Position numbers and translations under genes: made by a program. Under the pieces are notes generated by a model. It searched no databases. It saw only the letters and a list, made by a program, of their open reading frames with translations, and was not told the DNA's origin. Positions 33,652-42,333 of a stretch of 64,000 nt of DNA are shown here, one piece after another. Location: the NCBI GenBank assembly GCA_965226775.1, contig CBDDEI010000002.1, positions 2,232,001 to 2,296,000 on the forward strand, in the 5' to 3' direction. The stretch comes from CBDDEI01 sp965226775 (lineage in GTDB: Bacteria > Chloroflexota > Dehalococcoidia > SHYD01). Every line of letters begins with the position of its first letter. Within the stretch, counting starts at the first letter, position 1.

Positions 33652-35466
33652 ATGCGGTTAGTGAGCATACTGTTGCTGACAACTGGCTTATTCGCCTTAG
33701 CATGTGGCCAGGCGGCGGCACCAACTACACCCGCTGCACCTGCTGCATCCGCCTCATCCGCAGCACCCGCAGCTACGGCAGCACCCGCCTCATCTGCTGC
33801 CGCACCCGCTGCACCCGCTGCTACGGCAGCACCCGCCGCAGCAATGAAGGACGAGAAGGTCGCAGAGGTGCAGAAGCAAGCCGTTGAGAAGCTCGCCAAG
33901 CAAGCGGAGCAGCAAACAGAGCTTAGCTGCGAGCCCGGCAAAGAGCACTGGCGCACCGACGGACCGCCCACCCGCGGCGGCATCCTCACCTGGGCCACCG
34001 GCGAGTTCTCCCACCTAGACCCCACCGGCGCCAGCCGGGCCGGCACCGGCCAGGGCCAAATCTTCAATAGCCTTATGGAGAAGCGCGGCTGCTTCTATGA
34101 GGACACCGTATTGAAGGGTAGCCTGGCAAAGTCCTGGGAATCCACGGACGCTCAGACCTGGACCGTGAAGCTGCGGGACGATGTACTCTGGCAGGACATC
34201 GCCCCGGTCAACGGACGCAAGTTCACCTCCGCTGATGTCCTCTGGAACGCCAACTATCACGTTGAAGAGAAGACCCGCTATCGCAGCTACTTCGATGGCG
34301 TCGATGTCTCCGCTCCCGATGACTACACCATCGTCTTCAAACTGAAGGCCCCCGACCCCGACTACATGTGGAAGTGCTGCTTCTACACCACCAAGCTCGT
34401 CGCCCACGAGGTCTTTGAGGCCGACGGCGACTTCAAGTCCAATGCCGTCGGCACCGGCGCATGGATGGTCGACAAGATAGAGCTCAACTCCGAGGTCCGG
34501 CTCAAGCCACATCCGAAGTACTACGAGATGGGCAAAGACGGCAAGGCCCTCCCCTACATGGGTCAGGTACGCAATCTGGTCCTCCCCGACTACGCCGCCT
34601 GGGTCGCCGCCCTGCGGGCTGGCAAGCTGGATGTCCCCGGTTTCTCCGGCATCCTCGCCCAGGACGTCCCCTCCCTCAAGGAGTGCTGCCCCCAATTGCA
34701 GTTCGCCGTCCAGAACCGCCATTCCAACTCCTCCCTCTGGTTTAACCTAGACAAGGAGCCCTGGAACGACGTCCGTGTGCGCAAGGCTGCCCGGCTCTCC
34801 ATCAACCGCGAGGACATCATATCCAGCTACGAGGGCCAGGCCGGCCACGCAGGCTATATGCCCCCTGGATTCAAGGAGTTCCTCCCCGCAGAAGACAAGC
34901 TGATCGAAATGTTTAAGCAGGACGTTCCCGCCGCCTTGGCGCTGATGAAAGAGGCCGGCTACGGCCCGGACAACCCCGTTACCGCCACCATCAGGACCGG
35001 CTCAACGTATGCAACCCAGGCCGAGGTCGTGCAGCAGCACCTCGCCGCCATCGGCATCAACTCCTCCGTTGAGGTCATTGGCCGAGGCTTCACTCCTATC
35101 CTTCAGGAGCACGCGAAGGAAGGCAACCTAGATCTGGGCTGGGGCAACCTCGGCAGCGTCTTCTTCCCAGGCTACTGGATGGGCGACGTGATCAGGACCG
35201 GCAGTTCCCAGAACTTCCCCGGCCTCAGCGATTCCAAGATAGACGAGCTGGCCGACGCACAGAGTCGAGAGACGGATCCTGCGAAACGGGCGCTGATATT
35301 CACCCAGATCCAGGAGCGCCTCTACGAGCTCATGCCATGGGTGCCTACCGTTGGCGGCCACTACCAGCGCGTGATTGGATGCCGCGTGAAGAACATGCCG
35401 CTCTACCAGCACAACCACAACTCCTACTTTGTGGTCACCGCCTGGCTGAACGACAACGGCTGTTAA
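33652..35466 (+). CDS. ABC transporter substrate-binding lipoprotein, family 5 (copy 1)
   Basis: The start is the ATG at 33652, seven bases past AAAGGA. The 604-residue protein has a lipoprotein signal (LLLTTGLFALACG, Cys18), a 40-residue Ala/Pro/Ser linker, a short charged helix, and then a family-5 extracytoplasmic solute-binding domain (LTWATGEFSHLDP, VLKGSLAKSWESTDAQTWTVKLRDDVLWQD, APDDYTIVFKLKAP, RKAARLSINRED). Family members deliver peptides, nickel, or various hydrophobic compounds to ABC importers. No permease or ATPase lies nearby. The gene is a near-perfect copy of 36301-38118, with the terminator duplicated too. Confidence 0.93.
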   Translation: MRLVSILLLTTGLFALACGQAAAPTTPAAPAASASSAAPAATAAPASSAAAPAAPAATAAPAAAMKDEKVAEVQKQAVEKLAKQAEQQTELSCEPGKEHWRTDGPPTRGGILTWATGEFSHLDPTGASRAGTGQGQIFNSLMEKRGCFYEDTVLKGSLAKSWESTDAQTWTVKLRDDVLWQDIAPVNGRKFTSADVLWNANYHVEEKTRYRSYFDGVDVSAPDDYTIVFKLKAPDPDYMWKCCFYTTKLVAHEVFEADGDFKSNAVGTGAWMVDKIELNSEVRLKPHPKYYEMGKDGKALPYMGQVRNLVLPDYAAWVAALRAGKLDVPGFSGILAQDVPSLKECCPQLQFAVQNRHSNSSLWFNLDKEPWNDVRVRKAARLSINREDIISSYEGQAGHAGYMPPGFKEFLPAEDKLIEMFKQDVPAALALMKEAGYGPDNPVTATIRTGSTYATQAEVVQQHLAAIGINSSVEVIGRGFTPILQEHAKEGNLDLGWGNLGSVFFPGYWMGDVIRTGSSQNFPGLSDSKIDELADAQSRETDPAKRALIFTQIQERLYELMPWVPTVGGHYQRVIGCRVKNMPLYQHNHNSYFVVTAWLNDNGC

Positions 35467-35488
35467 CTACCCACCTTCCTTCGTAAGG

Positions 35489-35526
35489 AAACGAGGCCTC
35501 GGAATCACTCCGGGGCCTCGTTGTTT
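35489..35526 (+). terminator. Terminator after solute-binding copy 1
   Basis: AACGAGGCC...GGA pairs with TCC..GGCCTCGTT, followed by GTTTG. The same hairpin with small loop changes recurs at 38140-38177, showing that the duplicated segment includes the terminator. Confidence 0.8.
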
Positions 35527-35708
35527 GCTCAATCTCAAACGCAGAGAGGGGTGCGTATGGGTAGACGCATCCTTACCCTTCATGCTACTTTGTGACGCGG
35601 AACACGCAGGCCGCCTGAACCAAGTTTGTTAAGGCTATGGCCTGCAAGCGGACGCCTCCGTACACAAGAGGCATCCCTAGACTACAGATACTTTATTAGG
35701 AGACGCGA

Positions 35709-36017
35709 ATGGCGGACTTTGTTAAGGTAGGCGAAACGAGCGAGATTGCACCGGGCCGAATGCAATACTATACGGTGAACAAGAAGGAGGTCTGCATCGC
35801 CAACATTGACGGCATGTTCTATGCGGTGGACGACCTCTGCTCTCACGCGGAGTGCAACATCTCGGACGGTGACATAGAGGGCGAGACCATTACTTGCCCC
35901 TGCCACGATAGCTCCTTTGATGTGCGGACAGGAGAACCCAACCACCCCCCCGCTACGGAGCCCCTTGCCACCTTTGAAGTAAAGATTGAGGGCAACGATA
36001 TCCTGATCCTCATCTAA
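35709..36017 (+). CDS. Rieske-type non-haem ferredoxin
   Basis: The 102-residue protein is a textbook single-domain Rieske ferredoxin: VDDLCSHAECNIS (Cys-x-His) and ITCPCHDSSFDVRTGEP (Cys-x-x-His), ending in the VKIEGNDILI strand. Such proteins shuttle electrons from a flavoprotein reductase to ring-hydroxylating oxygenases. TTAGGAGA precedes the ATG. It lies between the two nearly identical solute-binding genes, so it was either included in or trapped by their duplication. Confidence 0.93.
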   Translation: MADFVKVGETSEIAPGRMQYYTVNKKEVCIANIDGMFYAVDDLCSHAECNISDGDIEGETITCPCHDSSFDVRTGEPNHPPATEPLATFEVKIEGNDILILI

Positions 36018-36243
36018 GTCCTCACAGAGCGCACACCATTCCATTGCGCTCCTATGAGGTAGGTGCAAGAGAGGCAGGCACGATGATCGTATCGGCCTCT
36101 CTGTTGATGTTTTACTGTTGTGGGTGGTACCTTCATGAGCATTGTGAGAACAACATCATGACATATTCATGGTAAAATCATGTTGCAAGGCTACTATTGG
36201 CCAACTTAACACTCACACGCGAGCGCGTTTAGGCGTAAAATCG

Positions 36244-36272
36244 TTGGCAACTGATTATGTACCGGTTGCCAA
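36244..36272 (+). promoter_or_regulatory. Leader hairpin upstream of the second solute-binding protein
   Basis: TTGGCAAC pairs exactly with GTTGCCAA around 13 bases, 28 bases before the ATG at 36301. It is unrelated in sequence to the hairpin at 33612, although the coding regions are almost identical, suggesting separate control. Confidence 0.45.
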
Positions 36273-36300
36273 AATCTCTAGTAAGTGAAAGGAGCAATAT

Positions 36301-38118
36301 ATGCGATTTGTGAGCATACTGTTGCTGACAACTGGCCTATTGGCCTTAGCATGTACCCAGGCGGCGGCACCAACTACACCCGCTGCGCCTGCAGCATCCG
36401 ACTCATCTGCTGCCGCACCCGCAGCTACGGCAGCACCCGCCTCATCTGCTGCCGCACCCGCTGCACCCGCTGCTACGGCAGCACCCGCCGCAGCAATGAA
36501 GGAGGAGAAGGTCGCAGAGGTGCAGAAGCAAGCCGTTGAGAAGCTCGCCAAGCAAGCGGAGCAGCAAACAGAGCTTAGCTGCGAGCCCGGCAAAGAGCAC
36601 TGGCGCACCGACGGACCGCCCACCCGCGGCGGCATCCTCACTTGGGCCACCGGCGAGTTCTCCCACCTCGACCCCACCGGCGCCAGCCGGGCCGGCACCG
36701 GCCAGGGCCAAATCTTCAATAGCCTTATGGAGAAGCGCGGCTGCTTCTATGAGGACACCGTATTGAAGGGTAGCCTCGCAAAGTCCTGGGAATCCACGGA
36801 CGCTCAGACCTGGACCGTGAAGCTGCGGGACGATGTACTCTGGCAGGACATCGCCCCGGTCAACGGACGCAAGTTCACCTCCGCTGATGTCCTCTGGAAC
36901 GCCAACTATCACGTTGAAGAGAAGACCCGCTATCGCAGCTACTTCGATGGCGTCGATGTCTCCGCTCCCGATGACTACACCATCGTCTTCAAACTGAAGG
37001 CCCCCGACCCCGACTACATGTGGAAGTGCTGCTTCTACACCACCAAGCTCGTCGCCCACGAGGTCTTTGAGGCCGACGGCGACTTCAAGTCCAATGCCGT
37101 CGGCACCGGCGCATGGATGGTCGACAAGATAGAGCTCAACTCCGAGGTCCGGCTCAAGCCACATCCGAAGTACTACGAGATGGGCAAAGACGGCAAGGCC
37201 CTCCCCTACATGGGTCAGGTACGCAATCTGGTCCTCCCCGACTACGCCGCCTGGGTCGCCGCCCTGCGGGCAGGCAAGCTGGATGTCCCCGGTTTCTCCG
37301 GCATCCTCGCCCAGGACGTCCCCTCCCTCAAGGAGTGCTGCCCCCAATTGCAGTTCGCCGTCCAGAACCGCCATTCCAACTCCTCCCTCTGGTTTAACCT
37401 AGACAAGGAGCCTTGGAACGACGTCCGTGTGCGCAAGGCTGCCCGGCTCTCCATCAACCGCGAGGACATCATATCCAGCTACGAGGGCCAGGCCGGCCAC
37501 GCAGGCTATATGCCCCCCGGATTCAAGGAGTTCCTGCCGCCACAAGAGAAGCTCATAGAGATGTTTAAGCAGGACGTTCCCGCCGCCTTGGCGCTGATGA
37601 AAGAGGCCGGCTACGGTCCCGACAACCCCGTTACCGCCACCATCAGGACCGGCTCAACGTATGCAACCCAGGCCGAGGTCGTGCAGCAGCACCTCGCCGC
37701 CATCGGCATCAACTCCTCCGTTGAGGTCATTGGCCGAGGCTTCACTCCTATCCTTCAGGAGCACGCGAAGGAAGGCAACCTAGATCTGGGCTGGGGCAAC
37801 CTCGGCAGCGTCTTCTTCCCAGGCTACTGGATGGGCGACGTGATCAGGACCGGCAGTTCCCAGAACTTCCCCGGCCTCAGCGATCCCAAGATAGACGAGT
37901 TGGCCGACGCACAGAGTCGAGAGACGGATCCTGCGAAACGGGCGCTGATATTCACCCAGATCCAGGAGCGCCTCTACGAGCTCATGCCATGGGTGCCTAC
38001 CGTTGGCGGCCACTACCAGCGCGTGATTGGATGCCGCGTGAAGAACATGCCGCTCTACCAGCACAACCACAACTCCTTCTTTGTGGTCACCGCCTGGCTG
38101 AACGACAACGGCTGTTAA
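36301..38118 (+). CDS. ABC transporter substrate-binding lipoprotein, family 5 (copy 2)
   Basis: The 605-residue product differs from copy 1 at only a few sites: signal peptide (LLALACTQ), one extra residue in the Ala/Pro linker, Asp-to-Glu after the linker, PPQEKL for PAEDKL near residue 410, DPK for DSK and NSFF for NSYF near the C-terminus. The DNA is likewise almost unchanged over 1.8 kb including third codon positions, so the copies arose recently or are kept alike by gene conversion. AAAGGAG precedes the ATG. It should bind the same or a closely similar solute as copy 1. Confidence 0.93.
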   Translation: MRFVSILLLTTGLLALACTQAAAPTTPAAPAASDSSAAAPAATAAPASSAAAPAAPAATAAPAAAMKEEKVAEVQKQAVEKLAKQAEQQTELSCEPGKEHWRTDGPPTRGGILTWATGEFSHLDPTGASRAGTGQGQIFNSLMEKRGCFYEDTVLKGSLAKSWESTDAQTWTVKLRDDVLWQDIAPVNGRKFTSADVLWNANYHVEEKTRYRSYFDGVDVSAPDDYTIVFKLKAPDPDYMWKCCFYTTKLVAHEVFEADGDFKSNAVGTGAWMVDKIELNSEVRLKPHPKYYEMGKDGKALPYMGQVRNLVLPDYAAWVAALRAGKLDVPGFSGILAQDVPSLKECCPQLQFAVQNRHSNSSLWFNLDKEPWNDVRVRKAARLSINREDIISSYEGQAGHAGYMPPGFKEFLPPQEKLIEMFKQDVPAALALMKEAGYGPDNPVTATIRTGSTYATQAEVVQQHLAAIGINSSVEVIGRGFTPILQEHAKEGNLDLGWGNLGSVFFPGYWMGDVIRTGSSQNFPGLSDPKIDELADAQSRETDPAKRALIFTQIQERLYELMPWVPTVGGHYQRVIGCRVKNMPLYQHNHNSFFVVTAWLNDNGC

Positions 38119-38139
38119 CCACCCCCTTCCTTCGTAAGG

Positions 38140-38177
38140 AAACGAGGCCTCGGAGTAACTCCGGGGCCTCGTTGTTT
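38140..38177 (+). terminator. Terminator after solute-binding copy 2
   Basis: The duplicate of the hairpin at 35489: AACGAGGCC-TCGGAG against CTCCGGGGCCTCGTT, followed by GTTTG. Confidence 0.8.
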
Positions 38178-38402
38178 GTGCCCTGAGCAAGGCAGGCTTA
38201 ACAGGAGCAACGGCTTGGTGTGGTAGACTAGAGGTGTTCTGCATTCATCCAAGCACGCAGGATGTGGCTCAACGAACCCATAAAGTGAGGCGCTGACAAT
38301 CAGGTCAGCGCCAAGAACCAAAGGGGCAGAGCCAGCGCCTCCCCGGTTGCACGCTCTCCAGCACAGCCCCGAACAGAGAATGGAAGGCGCATCAGTTTTA
38401 CG

Positions 38403-39878
38403 ATGGCACAAGAAATAACACGACCACGAGTCGACCGCAAAGCGCGGCTGCAAATCCCTCCCCAAGACCTTATCAAGCAGGACCCAGCCCTGCGTCAATG
38501 CAATTGGAATGAAGTTGTCATAGGTTTTGAAGACAGCCAGGCAGCTATAGAAGAAGCCACCCGCTGTATCCAGTGCCCCGACGCGCCCTGCATAAAAGCC
38601 TGCCCCGTCCAGAACGACATTCCCGGCGCGCTCTGGGAGATTGAGCAAGGCAACTACATTGAGGCCGCCAACATCTTCCGCCTTACCAGCACTATGCCGG
38701 AAGTGTGCGGCCGCGTATGCCCCCAGGAGCGCCTCTGCGAGGGTTCTTGCGTTGTTGGGCACGTTAAGAAAGTGCCGCCCAATCCGCCCGTAGCCATTGG
38801 CCGCCTTGAGGCTTTCACCACAGATTACCAGCGCACTACGGAGGGCTTCCCCATGCCTCCTAAAGCCGCTGCAACCGGCCACAAGATAGCGATAATCGGC
38901 GCTGGCCCCGCCGGCCTTACGGTGGCGGAGCACGTTACTGTGGCCGGGAACCAGGCAGTGGTTTACGATAGCTGGCCCACTCCCGGCGGCATCCTGTACT
39001 ACGGCATTCCCAACTTCAAACTGGACAAAGACATCGTTAACGAGAAGCTCAGCTACCTGGAAGCCCTGGGAGTGCAGTTCCTTTGCAACACAACCCTGGG
39101 CAAAGACATCACTGTCGAATCCCTCCTCGCGGAGGGCTACGCAGCGGTCTATCTGGGCCAGGGCGCTGGTGTTGCCAGGACCATGAACATCCCCGGCGAA
39201 GACCTGACTGGCATCTACCCCGCGACAGAGTTTCTTGTGCGGTGCAACCTGCCGGCGGAGGACCTCCCGGAAAAGCTCTCCAAGCCGGTCCAAGTACGCA
39301 AACGTGTGGTGGTCATTGGCGGCGGCGATACTTCTATGGACTGCGTTCGCACCGCCGTCCGTAGAGCAAAGGAGCAGGACGTAGACGCAACCGTTACCTG
39401 CCTCATCCGCACTATCGAAGAAGGGCTGCCCGGACGGGCTGCGGAGCGTCAGCACGCCTTGGAAGAGGGTGTGCAGTTCGAATACCTCACTGCTGCCACC
39501 CGGTTCGTTCCGGATGCCGACGGGCGCGTCTCCTCTATCGAATGCGTCAAGACGGAGCTAGGCGATCAGGACCCTTCAGACCCAACTCACGTGCCCACAC
39601 CAATAGCAGGCTCTGAGTTCGTTATAGAAGCGGATACTGTTGTCATAGCCGTTGGCTACCAGGGTGACGATGCGCTGGTCGAAAGTGCGGGTGTGGAGCA
39701 CAACGACGGCCGCATCACAATCGACCCGGAGACTGGCATAACCAGCCGCCCTGGCGTCTTTGCCGGCGGTGACAGCGTCCGTGGTGCGGATCTGGTAGTT
39801 ACCGCCGTGGCTCAAGCTCGCACTGCTGCGGAAGGCATCCTCAACTATCTGAAAGAGAAAACGCCCGTTACACAGTAG
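38403..39878 (+). CDS. GltD/NfnB/DPYD-like FAD-dependent NAD(P)H oxidoreductase
   Basis: The 491-residue flavoprotein begins with the iron-sulfur helical domain of GltD-type subunits: RCIQCPDAPCIKACPVQNDI (residues 54-73) and CGRVCPQERLCEGSC (about 101-115). The FAD site is IAIIGAGPAGLT (about 162-173) and the NAD(P) site VVVIGGGDTSMDC (about 302-314); DGVFAGGDSVRGADLV-like residues (GVFAGGDSVRGADLVVTA) close the FAD domain. Such modules pass electrons between NAD(P)H, flavin and 4Fe-4S clusters, as in glutamate synthase or dihydropyrimidine dehydrogenase. With no large partner subunit nearby, it might reduce the local ferredoxins. The ribosome site is weak. The long minus-strand frame across it is a shadow. 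Confidence 0.9.
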   Translation: MAQEITRPRVDRKARLQIPPQDLIKQDPALRQCNWNEVVIGFEDSQAAIEEATRCIQCPDAPCIKACPVQNDIPGALWEIEQGNYIEAANIFRLTSTMPEVCGRVCPQERLCEGSCVVGHVKKVPPNPPVAIGRLEAFTTDYQRTTEGFPMPPKAAATGHKIAIIGAGPAGLTVAEHVTVAGNQAVVYDSWPTPGGILYYGIPNFKLDKDIVNEKLSYLEALGVQFLCNTTLGKDITVESLLAEGYAAVYLGQGAGVARTMNIPGEDLTGIYPATEFLVRCNLPAEDLPEKLSKPVQVRKRVVVIGGGDTSMDCVRTAVRRAKEQDVDATVTCLIRTIEEGLPGRAAERQHALEEGVQFEYLTAATRFVPDADGRVSSIECVKTELGDQDPSDPTHVPTPIAGSEFVIEADTVVIAVGYQGDDALVESAGVEHNDGRITIDPETGITSRPGVFAGGDSVRGADLVVTAVAQARTAAEGILNYLKEKTPVTQ

Positions 39879-39902
39879 GCGCACAACCTTCGTACTACGT
39901 TA

Positions 39903-39933
39903 GAAACCCAGCCGTACTATGGCTGGGTTTCTT
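39903..39933. terminator. Terminator between convergent genes
   Basis: GAAACCCAGCC pairs with GGCTGGGTTTC around 7 bases, followed by TT. It lies between the stops at 39878 (+) and 39953 (-). Confidence 0.75.
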
Positions 39934-39952
39934 GAACGCTGCTCACCTACTC

Positions 39953-40867
39953 TTAGTCAGAGGGACGTGAACCAGCCTCTGCCAACCGCTCGTTAGCACT
40001 AGCCAGCAGGTCAGCCGGTAGCGGACCTTTCAGCGCCGCCGCTATGTTGTCCTTCAGGTGGCCCACATCCTTTGTCCCGATGATCGTGCTGCCTAAGTCC
40101 GGGTTGGATAAGGTATACCGCACAACGAACTCCATACGGCTCATACCGTCCAGCAGGTCGTCCAGTTGCGCCGCTTCCCAGCGGTCCTTGGCGACGGTGC
40201 CCGGCTGCATATAGTACCGGCGCTGCTCCCAATCCGTGGGCTGGCCTCTTGATGCGCCCCCGCGCACCACAACGCCTGAACCCGCCGCGGCTGCCGCGTT
40301 CATAACGGCCTCGTGCTCACGCTCCAACGCAGAGTACGGGATCTGAAAGACGTCAAAGGCGCCCATCTCCACCTGCTCAACCAGATTAGGGAGCGTGCCA
40401 GACATGCCTATGAACCGCACCTTCCCCTCTTGCTGTAGCGCCACAACGGTATCCAGAGCCTCTCCTTCCAATTCTGTGCGGGGTAGGCTGCTGTGGAACT
40501 GTACTACATCCAAGTAGTCGGTCTTCATCAAGCGCAGGCTGTGCTCCACGCCCGCGCGAATGTTTGTAGCAGTATGTACATGCTTGCCGCGCTCACCTGG
40601 CACACAGCCGCACTTGGAAGCCAGGTAGTACTCTGACCGCCGGTGAGCAATGTACATTCCAATGAACTCTTCGCTGCGGCCATAGTCAATGGAGGTGTCT
40701 ATGTAATTGATGCCCTCGTCCAGCACCGCGTTCAGTATTAGTTTTGCCTGGTCATCGGTGATCTCTGGGCCGCCAAAGGGCACACCGCGAAGCTCCATAG
40801 CGCCGTAGCCCAACGCGGTCACCTCTAGGCCGGTGCGGCCAAGGACTTTGCGAGACAGGTCGTTCAT
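39953..40867 (-). CDS. Aldo/keto reductase
   Basis: The 304-residue barrel carries Asp57 and Tyr62 (NYIDTSIDYGRSEEFIG), Lys85 (LASKCG) and His125 (VQFHSS). The Cys-x-Cys after the catalytic Lys (KCGCVPG) is a feature of one environmental subgroup. The cofactor-site sequence STIIGTKDVGHL near residue 265 is conserved. AAGGAGC precedes the ATG. It is one of five family members in the window and the least like the other four. Confidence 0.92.
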   Translation of the reverse strand: MNDLSRKVLGRTGLEVTALGYGAMELRGVPFGGPEITDDQAKLILNAVLDEGINYIDTSIDYGRSEEFIGMYIAHRRSEYYLASKCGCVPGERGKHVHTATNIRAGVEHSLRLMKTDYLDVVQFHSSLPRTELEGEALDTVVALQQEGKVRFIGMSGTLPNLVEQVEMGAFDVFQIPYSALEREHEAVMNAAAAAGSGVVVRGGASRGQPTDWEQRRYYMQPGTVAKDRWEAAQLDDLLDGMSRMEFVVRYTLSNPDLGSTIIGTKDVGHLKDNIAAALKGPLPADLLASANERLAEAGSRPSD

Positions 40868-41239
40868 TTATTGCTCCTTCAACGTTACAGTAGGCTGGCT
40901 CTTTGATTGATTGGTTGATTGATAGATTGTAGGCTCGCCCACGTAACCTGTCGAGGCACTTACGGCAGTCCATGTCTAGGTCAGGAGCCGCATTCATAGA
41001 GCAGTAGGCTCTCGACCGCCTGCCCCAGAGATTATCCTGACACCTTTCTTGGTTCATGGGCTTACCCGTGTCTCATGATATGTGGTACAACACAGGGAGT
41101 AAGTTAGTCTGTGCTCTCATCCCATTAGGCGGTGGTTCAGTCTGAGAGCCAGCACTGCACATAGCTAGAGAAAGGGGTTCACGGGGGCGCCCCTGAGAAC
41201 TCCTCGTGTATTCAACCCCTAATAACTAAGCAGGTGTCC
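40868..41239. other. Intergenic region with a short TGAT-type tandem tract
   Basis: No gene is seen. Near 40902-40928 a simple tract of TGATTGATTGGTTGATTGAT lies upstream of the reductase at 39953-40867 on its promoter side. The rest is ordinary spacer before the epimerase gene. Confidence 0.6.
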
Positions 41240-42136
41240 ATGAAACCAGTCCAACCGATCACCCTCACTTCTCTGGAGCTCACCGCAGTGGTAGATGTAC
41301 AGGGTGCGGAGTTGCACTCCCTCCGCACCGCAAGCGGCGTTGAGCTGCTCTGGCAGGGCAGCGCCGCCAGCTGGCCGGACCACGCGCCGGTGTTCTTTCC
41401 TGTCATTGGCCAGCTTGTGGGCGGCCTGTTCCGCCATGCCGGCAAAGAGTACCCCATGCCGGCCCATGGCTTCGCGCGGCATACGCGCTTTCAGGTGACG
41501 GAACAGACGAAGGACCGGTTAGTGCTGGAGCTTACCGATAATGAAGAAACCCGCGCGGCCTACCCCTTTGTATTCTCCCTTCGCGCTGAGTTTGAGCTGA
41601 ACGGCCCCACTTTTACCCTCTCCTTAGTGCTGGAGAACCGGGACAAACTGCCCATCTTTGCGGATATAGGCTGGCACCCCGGCTTCAACTGGCCGCTGGA
41701 GCCGGAGCTCTCCAAATCGGACTACAAGGTGACGTTTGCCTATCCCGAGCCGGGGCCTATCCGCCGCGGCGTCGGTGACCCCATCATGCTTTTGCCAGAC
41801 CCGCACCCTTCACCCATAGAGGGACGCATCCTCCAACCCACGGACGATCTCTTCAAGGAGGGACCTATTGTCTGGGACACACCGAACAGCCCATCAGTAA
41901 CCTTTGGTGCGGCGGGCAAGCTTGGCTTGCAAATAGACTTCCCGGACAGCCCTAGCCTGGGTCTTTGGATGATCCCGGGCGAACCCTTCTTAGTCATCGA
42001 GCCGTGGAAGGGCTATCCCTCCGCACCCGATTTTACCGGCCCCTTCCAGGACAAGCCCGAGACCTCCCGCATCTTCCCGGAGGCGCTGGACGCCTGGCGC
42101 TTCGGCGTGACGGTGCTGCCGGTAACCCCGGAATAA
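41240..42136 (+). CDS. Aldose 1-epimerase family protein
   Basis: The 298-residue protein has galactose-mutarotase features: an early ELHSLRT/VELLWQG sandwich strand, PAHGFARHTRF (His76, the H-G-x-x-R site), ADIGWHPGFNWPL (the second active-site His, about 146) and FLVIEPWKG (Glu, the likely base). It should interconvert aldose anomers or bind sugars in the cytoplasm. The start is taken at the ATG at 41240, after CAGGTG; the GTG at 41234 is also in frame. It is monocistronic, with no sugar genes nearby. Confidence 0.88.
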   Translation: MKPVQPITLTSLELTAVVDVQGAELHSLRTASGVELLWQGSAASWPDHAPVFFPVIGQLVGGLFRHAGKEYPMPAHGFARHTRFQVTEQTKDRLVLELTDNEETRAAYPFVFSLRAEFELNGPTFTLSLVLENRDKLPIFADIGWHPGFNWPLEPELSKSDYKVTFAYPEPGPIRRGVGDPIMLLPDPHPSPIEGRILQPTDDLFKEGPIVWDTPNSPSVTFGAAGKLGLQIDFPDSPSLGLWMIPGEPFLVIEPWKGYPSAPDFTGPFQDKPETSRIFPEALDAWRFGVTVLPVTPE

Positions 42137-42333
42137 CCAAGAGCGTTCGCTATCACATAGCCGCGTTCTTCCCTCTCAGCCTAACGCCCGATGCAGGTGA
42201 CCGTAGGGTTCACTGTTCCTGGGCGCTAAGCGGCCTGGTCATCGTGCTGCCTACCGTGCACCGTACTTATCACGCGGCTACTTAGGCGCGAAAAGGCGCG
42301 GGAGGCCTGGGCGTTGTTTCGTTAGCGCTGCGC

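Noticed and set aside
36442..37374. A 310-codon minus-strand frame, with an identical partner at 34015-34722
   Set aside because: Both are antisense shadows of the duplicated solute-binding genes; their similarity only reflects that duplication.
33652..38118. Composite transposon bounded by the two lipoprotein genes
   Set aside because: The repeated segments are intact coding genes with terminators; no transposase, terminal inverted repeats or target-site duplication is visible.
38115..39455. A 446-codon open frame on the minus strand
   Set aside because: It lies antiparallel over the GltD-like flavoprotein gene, has no family motifs and starts without a ribosome site; it is a shadow produced by high GC third positions.
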